Assembly: GCA_023248215.1 (NCBI GenBank)
Contig: JAHFEW010000030.1
Coordinates: 2,517 to 45,183, forward strand
Direction: 5' to 3'
Source: Nitrospira sp.
GTDB lineage: Bacteria; Nitrospirota; Nitrospiria; Nitrospirales; Nitrospiraceae
DNA: 42,667 bases
Part shown: in pieces, positions 26,664 to 33,823 of the stretch
Layout: every line of letters starts with the position of its first letter
Numbering within the stretch: the stretch's first letter is position 1
Notes under the pieces: model-generated
Told to the model about the DNA's origin: nothing
The model's database searches: none
The model's input: the letters and a program-made list of their open reading frames with translations, nothing else
Program-made: the position numbers and the translations under genes

Positions 26664-26771
26664 GATCGGCCTCAAATTTTTGGGCACCCCGTGTCGATGA
26701 GGCCTCTCCTAGCATGGTCTTAAACAGGGTGTGAGTGAGGCTAAAAAATAATTCCGACACGGGTCATACGT

Positions 26772-27311
26772 ATGCGACGGCGGATAGCGAACAGTAGGAA
26801 AGCCGCCTGGCATTTTGTTGGTTTTTTGGGCCTGATCGGGTTACTGTTCGCACCGGCCGTTTTGTTTGCAAGCCACGCTGCTGACCATCGATTTACGGTC
26901 GAAGGTTTTGTGTGTGGCAAGGACGGTCGCCCGAGCACCAAGATCGAGGTGCTCGTAAAAGATACACGGATCACGGTAGGTCAAACCGTGACGACCGATG
27001 ATGACGGGTACTATAAAGTTACCCTGCATCTGCACAACGACAACGTAGGCGACCCGCTGTTGGTTGAAGCCGGCGGGGAGCCGCAGAATTTTAAGATTCA
27101 GTTCGATCCGAATGACTTGGAGACGGAACGAAAGCTCCGGGTCGATTTCGGAAGTGGGTGTGCGCGCGATCTCGGTCCTCCGCAGTGGGTATTGTACGGC
27201 GTGGGTGTCGCGGCTGTTGCTATTGTGGGATTGATTGGGCTAAAGATCTCCCGCAAGCGGATGCGCGAAGAGCAACGGCGAAGGAAGGGGCAGGGGAAGC
27301 GGCAGAAATAG
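26772..27311 (+). CDS. Secreted, membrane-anchored protein with a carboxypeptidase-regulatory-like beta domain
   Basis: A 179-residue protein. A signal or anchor helix spans about residues 14-32 (VGFLGLIGLLFAPAVLFAS). The middle (about 38-115) reads FTVEGFVCGKDGRPSTKIEVLVKDTR...TDDDGYYKVTLHLH, the pattern of a carboxypeptidase regulatory-like/transthyretin-type beta sandwich. A second hydrophobic helix follows at about 138-157 (WVLYGVGVAAVAIVGLIGL), then a strongly basic cytoplasmic tail (RKRMREEQRRRKGQGKRQK). So the beta domain faces the periplasm. It stands directly ahead of the respiratory cluster but a terminator separates them. Role unknown; an accessory or assembly role for the neighbouring complex is only a guess. 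Confidence 0.65.
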   Translation: MRRRIANSRKAAWHFVGFLGLIGLLFAPAVLFASHAADHRFTVEGFVCGKDGRPSTKIEVLVKDTRITVGQTVTTDDDGYYKVTLHLHNDNVGDPLLVEAGGEPQNFKIQFDPNDLETERKLRVDFGSGCARDLGPPQWVLYGVGVAAVAIVGLIGLKISRKRMREEQRRRKGQGKRQK

Positions 27312-27403
27312 GGTACGGTCCGTGGGGCATTGTTCCTCGCCGGATCGAATAGGCTGAAGTAGGCGGGGAAGTCAAAACGTGGCCTCGTTGTATTCTGAGC
27401 ATT

Positions 27404-27454
27404 GACGCTTATGCTGGGGCTTAATTTTAGGCTTTAGCGAAGCGTCTTTTTTTT
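27404..27454 (+). terminator. Probable rho-independent terminator
   Basis: GACGCTT (27404-27410) pairs with AAGCGTC (27440-27446), followed at once by eight T residues (27447-27454). The loop is long (29 bases), so the structure is weaker than a classical terminator. It would end the transcript of the 26772 gene before the respiratory cluster, or act as an attenuator in its leader. Confidence 0.55.
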
Positions 27455-27528
27455 CTGTCGAAGGTAAAGGTAATAGGTGTCGGCGCGGGAGTGAGCGTCG
27501 GCATGAAGAAAGGAGCGGGGAATTATTT

Positions 27529-28101
27529 ATGAAACAGGCAGGCATGAATAGGTTGGCGCTTGCGGTCGGCATCATTGGATTTGGACTGGCTGTGGTTGGC
27601 TGCGGTGGCGAAGCGGAAGGCCCGATCGTTCCTCCGCCGCCGGCCCCAGCGGAATATGCCGATAAGCATATGCCTGCCGGATGGTGGGCGGATCCAAAGA
27701 TTATCGAAGAGGGCCGTGAGTTGTACATCGGCGGCAAAAATCCCGATGTCAATTGCGCGAGCTGCCATGGCAAAGACGGAAAGCCGGTGAAAGCCGGAGC
27801 GCGGGACTTTCGAAACGGCGAACGCATGAAGCTCTATTCTGATTCGGTCTGGCTCTGGCGCATTTCCGAGGGTGTTCCCAATACTAAGATGAAGCCCTGG
27901 AAGAGCAAGTTGTCCGAGGAAGATCGTTGGAAGATCATGGCCTTTGAGCGGACATTCGGTTTGACCGGAAAAGGATGGGATCCCAACAAGAAAGACTGGG
28001 TTCCTGCTGCTGAAGTTAACGGTGCGGCAGCGCCTACTGCGGCACCGGCGGAAGCTCCCGCTGCGGCTCCTGCCGCGGCAACGGGCAAGTCCGGCAAGTA
28101 A
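27529..28101 (+). CDS. Monohaem cytochrome c lipoprotein
   Basis: A 190-residue protein with a lipoprotein signal ending LAVVGC (Cys25), so it should be lipid-anchored on the periplasmic side. The haem c site is C76-ASC-H80. KMKPWK near residue 122 offers the likely axial Met. SDSVWLWRISEGVPNTKMKPW resembles the related cytochrome at 36424. The C-terminal ~30 residues are an Ala/Pro-rich flexible tail. First gene of the eleven-gene respiratory cluster, with a good GAAAGGAG site. It is expected to shuttle electrons for or within the complex. Confidence 0.85.
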   Translation: MKQAGMNRLALAVGIIGFGLAVVGCGGEAEGPIVPPPPAPAEYADKHMPAGWWADPKIIEEGRELYIGGKNPDVNCASCHGKDGKPVKAGARDFRNGERMKLYSDSVWLWRISEGVPNTKMKPWKSKLSEEDRWKIMAFERTFGLTGKGWDPNKKDWVPAAEVNGAAAPTAAPAEAPAAAPAAATGKSGK

Positions 28102-28142
28102 CAGTGTTCTGATTTCCGACTGGGGAGGAGCGGCGAGACATC

Positions 28143-29846
28143 ATGAAAATCTGGCAACGTTGTTTGTTGGCCATGTTTGCGATTGTGGCGGTATTGGGGG
28201 GTGTGGCATATGCCCAGGCTCCCGGTGCGCCCCCCGTGGAGTTCCCCTACACCGGGAATCGCACGGCAGTATGGATCGTCGCTCAGCTCCACATTCTCTT
28301 TGCGGGGTTCATTCTCGGCGCTCCGATTTTCGTCGTGATCTCTGAATGGCTGGGATATCGGAAGCAGGACCCGCGTTATGACCGATTGGCCAAAGAGGTC
28401 ACGAAGGTCACGGTCATTCTTTACAGTATGACTGCGCTGACCGGCGGCCTCTTCATCTTCGTCTTGTTGGCGACCTACCCGCAATTCACTACCTGGCTCA
28501 TCAATCACTTCTTCCTGATTTTCGCGGTGATCTATCCTTTGCTGTTCATCGGCGAGACCATCATTCTCTACATGTATTTCTATACGTGGGACGCTTGGAA
28601 GGGAGAGAAGAAGGGGCGCCATATTGCATTGGGCGTGCTGCTGAACCTCATCGGGACCATCACACTCTTCGTGATTGACGGTCCGACCTCCTTCATGAAT
28701 ACCCCGGTCAGGGCCGAGGGGGTGTCGCCGGCGGAATTTCTGGCGAGCGCCTCGCTGTGGGATAAGGTGTTCAACTACAGCTGGATGCCGCTCAATCTCC
28801 ATAGGCTTGTCGGGAACGTAACATTCGGCGGATTCATCGCTGGACTGATTGCGGCCTACATGTTCATGGGTGCGAAGAAGGACGAAGAGCGAGCCTACTA
28901 TGATTGGATGGGGTTTGTCGGCAACATGATCGGTGTCGGCGCACTGTTGTTCCTGCCGTTTATGGGCTATTTGCTGTCCTATGAGCTGTGCGATTACGAC
29001 GCCTCGATTTGTCCCTACATGATGGCCGACCAGTTGTCGATGTTCTTCGAAATGCAGGGCGCCATGGTTGGCCTGATTTTCTTGGCCAGCAACTATTACA
29101 TTTGGCTGAGTATGAAACGGATTGAAGGTGTCGAGCGTGTTCGTATGACCGTGATTGCGCCGATGGTGATGGTACTGCTGCCCATCGTCATGACAAAGGT
29201 CCTCACGGACTATCCGGTTCCTGATGCCACGTCCTTGGCGTTCCTATTGCCGCTCCTGTTGGCTCCGGTGATTCTGGGGCGATTCATTCCGTTGACCGTC
29301 TCGTCCAGCACGGTCATTAAGGTCGGCTTCTTGATGGTGGTCGTCGGGAACGCGATCTGGATGACGCCGCATGGATTCGTGCCGACCGGCGCCAAGCTGG
29401 TGGCGGAGTTGGAATTGCCGTCCGATTGGAACTTCCTGGCGCTCATGCCGGCGAAAAATTCAGCGGCGTTTACCTTGATCTTTGTGACGGTGGTGAACTA
29501 TGTCATTTACAACCGTGCCGTTTCGCAAGGCACCATCGTCTGGGGGAAGATCGATTTTGCCTCGCAATTCGTTTTGGTCTTCCTGGCCTTTAGCGCCATT
29601 TGGACCATGGGGCTGATGGGTGCGGTACGATCGCTGTTGCGGAAGTATTTCCATACATACAATCTGCTGCCTGATTTCACCGCCGAGTCCTTCACGCCGA
29701 CCCTGTCCTATTCGGCCTGGTGGATCACCGGGATCACGGTGATCTTTTATGCAGTGGTCAGCTTTGCCATCCTCGTGACATTGCGCCCCACAGATTCGAA
29801 GGGCCACGCGCACGAGGGAAGCCCTGTGCCGGCTGGTGCCAAGTAG
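28143..29846 (+). CDS. Cytochrome bd-like integral membrane protein, paralogue 1
   Basis: A 567-residue membrane protein with an N-terminal signal-like helix (LLAMFAIVAVLGGVAYAQ) and about a dozen further helices, more than the nine of CydA. It shares with CydA-type proteins a histidine in the first core helix (H50, AQLHILFAGF) and another in NLHRLVGN (H220); H410 (MTPHGFVP) is a further candidate haem ligand. The GRQPW-containing quinol-binding Q-loop of CydA is absent and no CydB gene is nearby. It is clearly paralogous to the protein at 33824. Published work on Nitrospira describes bd-like proteins as possible oxidase or complex III components; which applies here cannot be decided from sequence. 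The C-terminal tail is hydrophilic. Confidence 0.8.
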   Translation: MKIWQRCLLAMFAIVAVLGGVAYAQAPGAPPVEFPYTGNRTAVWIVAQLHILFAGFILGAPIFVVISEWLGYRKQDPRYDRLAKEVTKVTVILYSMTALTGGLFIFVLLATYPQFTTWLINHFFLIFAVIYPLLFIGETIILYMYFYTWDAWKGEKKGRHIALGVLLNLIGTITLFVIDGPTSFMNTPVRAEGVSPAEFLASASLWDKVFNYSWMPLNLHRLVGNVTFGGFIAGLIAAYMFMGAKKDEERAYYDWMGFVGNMIGVGALLFLPFMGYLLSYELCDYDASICPYMMADQLSMFFEMQGAMVGLIFLASNYYIWLSMKRIEGVERVRMTVIAPMVMVLLPIVMTKVLTDYPVPDATSLAFLLPLLLAPVILGRFIPLTVSSSTVIKVGFLMVVVGNAIWMTPHGFVPTGAKLVAELELPSDWNFLALMPAKNSAAFTLIFVTVVNYVIYNRAVSQGTIVWGKIDFASQFVLVFLAFSAIWTMGLMGAVRSLLRKYFHTYNLLPDFTAESFTPTLSYSAWWITGITVIFYAVVSFAILVTLRPTDSKGHAHEGSPVPAGAK

Positions 29847-29886
29847 GGTGGTCACAATACTGGAAGGGCGATAAACGAGGGCACTC

Positions 29887-30693
29887 ATGGGAAACGTGAT
29901 TAAGAAGTCGATAGTTGGAATCGTGGTTGGTGGGATTCTGTTCGGAGCGACCAACGCCCTGGGATTTCCGTTTGTGTTCCAGGCGTTGTTTTTTGGCTAT
30001 GCCATGCTCGGTGCCATCGTCTTTATTATTCTCGATCTTCCTACGCTCAAGCCGTTCGGTGGGGTGAAGGCCGTCGGAGCCTTGATCGTGTTCTATTCCA
30101 TTCTCTCTGTCACATTCATTGCCGTCGGGTCCATGTGGCCGCAGTATGATCCGGAAGACGAAAAGGGCAAGATCGACAAGATTCTGAAGCCGAAACGAGA
30201 GCAATACGAAGCCGGCAAGGTCGACGTCTTGTTGCAGCGCGCCAAAGCGTTGGATGAAAAGGCGAAAGAGTTGACGGCCCGATTGCAGGCGCTGGGTGCG
30301 GCGCAGGCTCCTGCCGATCAAAAGGCCGGCGGCGGCGCCGCTCCTTCCGCCACGACCGCCGCAGCAAGTGGAGATCTTGCCAAGTTGGGCGAGGAGCAAT
30401 GGCAACTTCAGGAATGTTACAACTGCCACAAGTTGAACGGCGAAGGCGGGAAGAAGCGCGGTCCCGAGTTGGATAACATCGGAAACCTGCTGACAGCCGA
30501 AGAAATCGCGAAAAAGATTCTCGACCCCAAGAGTTATAAGGCCGAAGGCTTCGAGAAGGAGTTCGAAAAGGGAAAAATGCCGGATAAGTACAAGGACCTG
30601 ATGGAACCAGGTGATGTACAGGCGTTGGCGGGCTGGCTGGCCGGCTATAAGAATGCTTCGGTCAATACACCGAAGCCGATCAAGATGAAGTGA
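29887..30693 (+). CDS. Membrane-anchored cytochrome c with N-terminal helices and coiled-coil linker
   Basis: A 268-residue protein. Three hydrophobic helices lie in the first ~85 residues, followed by a charged helix (KIDKILKPKREQYEAGK through KELTARLQAL, about 98-140) that is probably a coiled coil. An Ala/Gly-rich linker leads to a cytochrome c domain with C177-YNC-H181. KMPDKYKDLMEPGD near residue 230 offers the axial Met. The gene ends by overlapping the Rieske gene start by four bases. The arrangement places the haem domain in the periplasm on a stalk, as a fixed subunit of the complex and not a soluble carrier. Confidence 0.82.
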   Translation: MGNVIKKSIVGIVVGGILFGATNALGFPFVFQALFFGYAMLGAIVFIILDLPTLKPFGGVKAVGALIVFYSILSVTFIAVGSMWPQYDPEDEKGKIDKILKPKREQYEAGKVDVLLQRAKALDEKAKELTARLQALGAAQAPADQKAGGGAAPSATTAAASGDLAKLGEEQWQLQECYNCHKLNGEGGKKRGPELDNIGNLLTAEEIAKKILDPKSYKAEGFEKEFEKGKMPDKYKDLMEPGDVQALAGWLAGYKNASVNTPKPIKMK

Positions 30694-31637
30694 GCATCAT
30701 GCAGCCGAAACTGAAATCCAAGGTTCGTTGTTCGGACAGTGAAGTCGGAGAAGTGCGCCGGGTCATCATAGACCCGCTGTCTCACGAAGTCAGCCACATC
30801 GTGGTGGGCGGCGTAGGGGCGGGGTTAGTCGAGCGTCAAGTCCCTATGGGGCAGATTCAGGGAGTGACCGACGACGTGGTGACACTCCGCTGTACGTCGG
30901 CGGAGTTCGCGGCTTTGCCGGTCTTTAGACGCGAAGACTATGTGACGACCCACGAGGTCGAAATCCCCCACCTTGAGGAGCGCATCCATGTGACGCCGGG
31001 CGAAGTGCTCGTGCCTTTCCCTGAGCTCGAACGAAGCGTGAAGCGGCGGACCTTCTTCGCCAACTTTACCCATGCCATCGGATTCCTGATCGGCCTGCCG
31101 CTCGCATTTCCTGTCCTGCGCTACCTCATGAAGCCGATGTATGCCCCCTTCGACAACCAGTGGCTGAAGATCGGCAACTCCGGAAAAATCAAGCAGGAAG
31201 ATGTCGGCGTTCAGTTCAAGTACAAGCGCAAGATCAAAGAAGCTTACATGCCTGAACAGGAAATCGACAAAAACGTGTGGGTCCTGAAGGCCACTCCCAA
31301 AGTCTTGGAAAGCATCTATCAAGGCAAGGATATGGAGTTCCGGGACGCGACAGGAAAGGCTCTCTGGACCAATAAGAAGGATGTGCCGTACATCGCATTT
31401 TCCGGCAAATGTCCCCATCTCGGGTGCGGATTCAAATGGCGGACGCACAAGACGCGGGGGCAGGTGTTTCTCTGCCCATGTCATTTGAGCATTTACGATG
31501 CCGCCGGCAAAGTGCTGGATGGGCCGGCTCCGCGCGCGCTGGATCCGTTGCCGATTAAGGTCACCGCCGCAGGCGAGATCACCATTATCGATATGGAATT
31601 CAAGGCGGGCACCAAGGCCCAGGTTCGGATTGTCTAA
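30690..31637 (+). CDS. Rieske iron-sulfur protein fused to an N-terminal PRC-barrel-like domain
   Basis: A 315-residue protein in three parts. Residues ~5-80 (SKVRCSDSEVGEVRRVIID, HEVSHIVVGG) match the PRC-barrel pattern, a small beta domain normally found in RimM and photosynthetic reaction-centre H. One membrane helix follows (about 122-142, FTHAIGFLIGLPLAFPVLRYL). The C-terminal Rieske domain binds a 2Fe-2S cluster through C241-PHLG-C246 and C262-PC-H265, with H243 as the other ligand. The second box reads CPCHLSIYD instead of CPCHGS. The start is GTG 30690, overlapping the previous stop, or ATG 30699. It would pass electrons from quinol at cytochrome b (next gene) to the c-type haems. The PRC part should face the cytoplasm. 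Confidence 0.88.
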   Translation: MSIMQPKLKSKVRCSDSEVGEVRRVIIDPLSHEVSHIVVGGVGAGLVERQVPMGQIQGVTDDVVTLRCTSAEFAALPVFRREDYVTTHEVEIPHLEERIHVTPGEVLVPFPELERSVKRRTFFANFTHAIGFLIGLPLAFPVLRYLMKPMYAPFDNQWLKIGNSGKIKQEDVGVQFKYKRKIKEAYMPEQEIDKNVWVLKATPKVLESIYQGKDMEFRDATGKALWTNKKDVPYIAFSGKCPHLGCGFKWRTHKTRGQVFLCPCHLSIYDAAGKVLDGPAPRALDPLPIKVTAAGEITIIDMEFKAGTKAQVRIV

Positions 31638-31638
31638 A

Positions 31639-32754
31639 ATGGATACGACTACGCAGCCGACAACTACGCAGCCCTCAGCCATCGAAAAAGTCTTTGCCTT
31701 TGTCGACGAACGTGTCGGGCTTAAGACCCTGCAGGCCAAGATGTTGAACGAGCCCGTCCCCGGCGGGTCACGTTGGGCCTACGTCTTCGGCTCGGTCCTG
31801 CTGTTTATCTTCATCATGCAGGCGGTCACCGGTATTTTGTTGATGTTCTATTACGTGCCGACTGCCGACCACGCCTATGCCAGTACGCAGTACATCATCC
31901 ATTCGGTTGATTACGGCTGGTTTTTATTGGGCTACCATTTCTGGGGCTCGACGGCGATGGTCGTCTGCGTCTTTGCGCACATGTCTCAAGTCTTTCTGTG
32001 GGGCGCCTACAAGAAACCTCGCGAATTGATTTGGTTGGTGGGGTTGGCGCTGTTCGGAATCGTCATGGGATTTGGGTTTACCGGATACCTCCTACCCTGG
32101 GATCAGCGGGCCTACTGGGCCACGACCGTCGGCGTCGAGATCATGGATAAGACGCCGCTTCTCGGCGACTTCATGGCCCGATTCCTGAAGGGCGGGGCGA
32201 CGCCTGGACAGATGACGCTGAGCCGCTTCTTCGTGATTCACGTCATGGTGCTGCCGGCTGCCTTGATGGGCCTGGCAGGGTTGCACGTGTTCTTGTTCCG
32301 CAAGGCCGGCCCGGCCGGACCGTTCCGCGGCACGGTCGAAGAAATTAAGGCCAAGACCGATTATTTCTTTCCCCGCCAAGTTTGGAAAGACATCGTCGGC
32401 ATGGTCCTGGTGTTCCTCTCCATCTGTAGCTTGGCCTTTTGGGAGCCAGTCGTTCTCCTTGAAGAGGCAACCCCGGATCCAGGCGACTACCATCCTGAGC
32501 CAGAGTGGTATTTCCTCTTCCTCTTTCAGCTCTTACGCCTAAAGATCTTTGCCGGAGAGTTCGGCCAGTTTCTGGGCGCCATCGCCTTGCCTGGCGCGTT
32601 CATGGCGCTCTTGGCAGCACTGCCCTTCATCGATCGCAGTCCTGAGCGAAATATCTTTAAGCGACCGATCGCCTTGATCGGATGGATTGTGGTCATGGCG
32701 AGCATTGTGATCTTCACCGTGGCAGCCATCATTAACCGCGAATTTCTCGAATAG
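31639..32754 (+). CDS. Cytochrome b (bc1/b6f type) of a complex III-like enzyme
   Basis: A 371-residue cytochrome b. Two haem-binding His pairs are H100-x13-H114 and H201-x14-H216; the x14 spacing of the second pair is the b6-type pattern. The quinol-oxidation-site motif reads P288-EWYF, preceded by HPEP. It is one chain combining the b6 part and a shortened subunit IV-like part with about three more helices. The ATG at 31639 lies one base after the Rieske stop; the frame is open upstream but those residues overlap the Rieske gene in another frame. It provides the two b haems and quinone sites of the complex. Confidence 0.92.
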   Translation: MDTTTQPTTTQPSAIEKVFAFVDERVGLKTLQAKMLNEPVPGGSRWAYVFGSVLLFIFIMQAVTGILLMFYYVPTADHAYASTQYIIHSVDYGWFLLGYHFWGSTAMVVCVFAHMSQVFLWGAYKKPRELIWLVGLALFGIVMGFGFTGYLLPWDQRAYWATTVGVEIMDKTPLLGDFMARFLKGGATPGQMTLSRFFVIHVMVLPAALMGLAGLHVFLFRKAGPAGPFRGTVEEIKAKTDYFFPRQVWKDIVGMVLVFLSICSLAFWEPVVLLEEATPDPGDYHPEPEWYFLFLFQLLRLKIFAGEFGQFLGAIALPGAFMALLAALPFIDRSPERNIFKRPIALIGWIVVMASIVIFTVAAIINREFLE

Positions 32755-32772
32755 GCGGAGGGTCTTGGGCAC

Positions 32773-33795
32773 ATGACTGGTCGAGAGACAATGTCGTCAT
32801 TCAAGTTGGGTCTGAGTATCCTGTGGCCTGCCTCCTGGACTGCCTTGCCGGTCAAGATGGCGTTTGCCGTGTTGTTTATGGCGATGGGCTCGATCCACCT
32901 TGAAACGAAGCTCGGGATAACCTTCCTGATGCTGCTCGTGAGCCCGGTCAGCGTCTTTGCGTTTTTCGTCATCTCAATGGGGATGGGCTTCCATTTTGGA
33001 GAGGGGATCGGGCTTCCTGTGCTGTTCCTGCTCTGCATTCCGATCGATATCTGGGCCTTGGGCCTCGTGGCACGGACCGTCTTTTTAGAGCAATTGCGTC
33101 TTGAACCACCGGCCTCGCTTGGCCTGAGCCTTTGGGTCAGGTTTGCGATCGCCGGGGCCATATACCTTCCCCTCTTATGGCTGATCGAGGGCGGGGCCAC
33201 CGATATCGCGCGCTCCACCGTCCAGTCAATTTTGGACATGGAGTCCCTCAAGCATCTCCCGGTAGCCGAACGGATCGGCTTGGAATTCACGGCATGGGGC
33301 AGTATCTCCATGATCGTTCTGGTGGCACTGACTTTCATCGGGCTGTCAATTTTGGGCAAATTGGTGCAAGGCCGTGCCGCAACTGCTCAACCGGCCGGCG
33401 ACAGCTACCAAGGTCTGATTTCACGTTGGGATATGCTTCGAGTGCCGGCCGATCAGGGATTGATGTTGACGGCATTCACTGCCACCGGGGCTGTGCTGAG
33501 CATCTTGTTTTGGACGGTCCTGCCGGTGTCGACGCCACATCCCCATGAATGCTGCAAACCTTCGGAAGTGACGGTTGCGCCCGCCTTCGATGCACAGAAG
33601 TCGCTCACGAAGGGAGAGAAAACGATTAAGGACGCGGAGCTGAAGATTGCGGCGCTCGAACAGCAGGCTGCTGAGGACGAGAAAGATAAAACAAAGGGCG
33701 CTAAAGACAAACCTGGTGTCAAAGAAGGCTCTGCCAAGAACGAGGGCAAAGCTTCGCAATCAACAGCCGGGAAACCGGCGGGAAGCGGCAAATGA
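32773..33795 (+). CDS. Unknown six-helix membrane protein with HPHECC motif and charged tail
   Basis: A 340-residue protein not recognised as any known family. It has about six hydrophobic helices (for instance FAVLFMAMGSIHL, FLMLLVSPVSVFAFFVIS, ISMIVLVALTFIGLSILG and LSILFWTVLPV). Right after the last helix comes H256-P-H-E-C-C261, a compact set of metal or haem ligand-type residues on the outer face. The last ~75 residues are a Lys/Glu/Ala-rich helix and linker. There is no CxxCH motif. It sits between cytochrome b and the second bd-like gene, so it is probably a structural or cofactor-binding subunit of the same complex. ATG 32773 has a GGAGGG site ten bases away; ATG 32791 is an alternative start. 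Confidence 0.7.
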   Translation: MTGRETMSSFKLGLSILWPASWTALPVKMAFAVLFMAMGSIHLETKLGITFLMLLVSPVSVFAFFVISMGMGFHFGEGIGLPVLFLLCIPIDIWALGLVARTVFLEQLRLEPPASLGLSLWVRFAIAGAIYLPLLWLIEGGATDIARSTVQSILDMESLKHLPVAERIGLEFTAWGSISMIVLVALTFIGLSILGKLVQGRAATAQPAGDSYQGLISRWDMLRVPADQGLMLTAFTATGAVLSILFWTVLPVSTPHPHECCKPSEVTVAPAFDAQKSLTKGEKTIKDAELKIAALEQQAAEDEKDKTKGAKDKPGVKEGSAKNEGKASQSTAGKPAGSGK

Positions 33796-33823
33796 CATCA
33801 TGGCGAATGACGAGGTGAGAACA

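Noticed and set aside
28143-29846. Calling the bd-like genes a canonical cydAB quinol oxidase
   Set aside because: No CydB gene, no Q-loop motif, additional helices and signal peptides; core histidines alone do not justify the name.
31498-31638. Upstream extension of cytochrome b
   Set aside because: It overlaps the Rieske coding sequence in another frame and adds Arg/Pro-rich residues unlike any cytochrome b.
33647-33823. Upstream extension of bd-like paralogue 2
   Set aside because: The frame is open but overlaps the charged tail of the preceding gene; the extra residues are basic and not membrane-like, and a strong ribosome-binding site supports the start at 33824.
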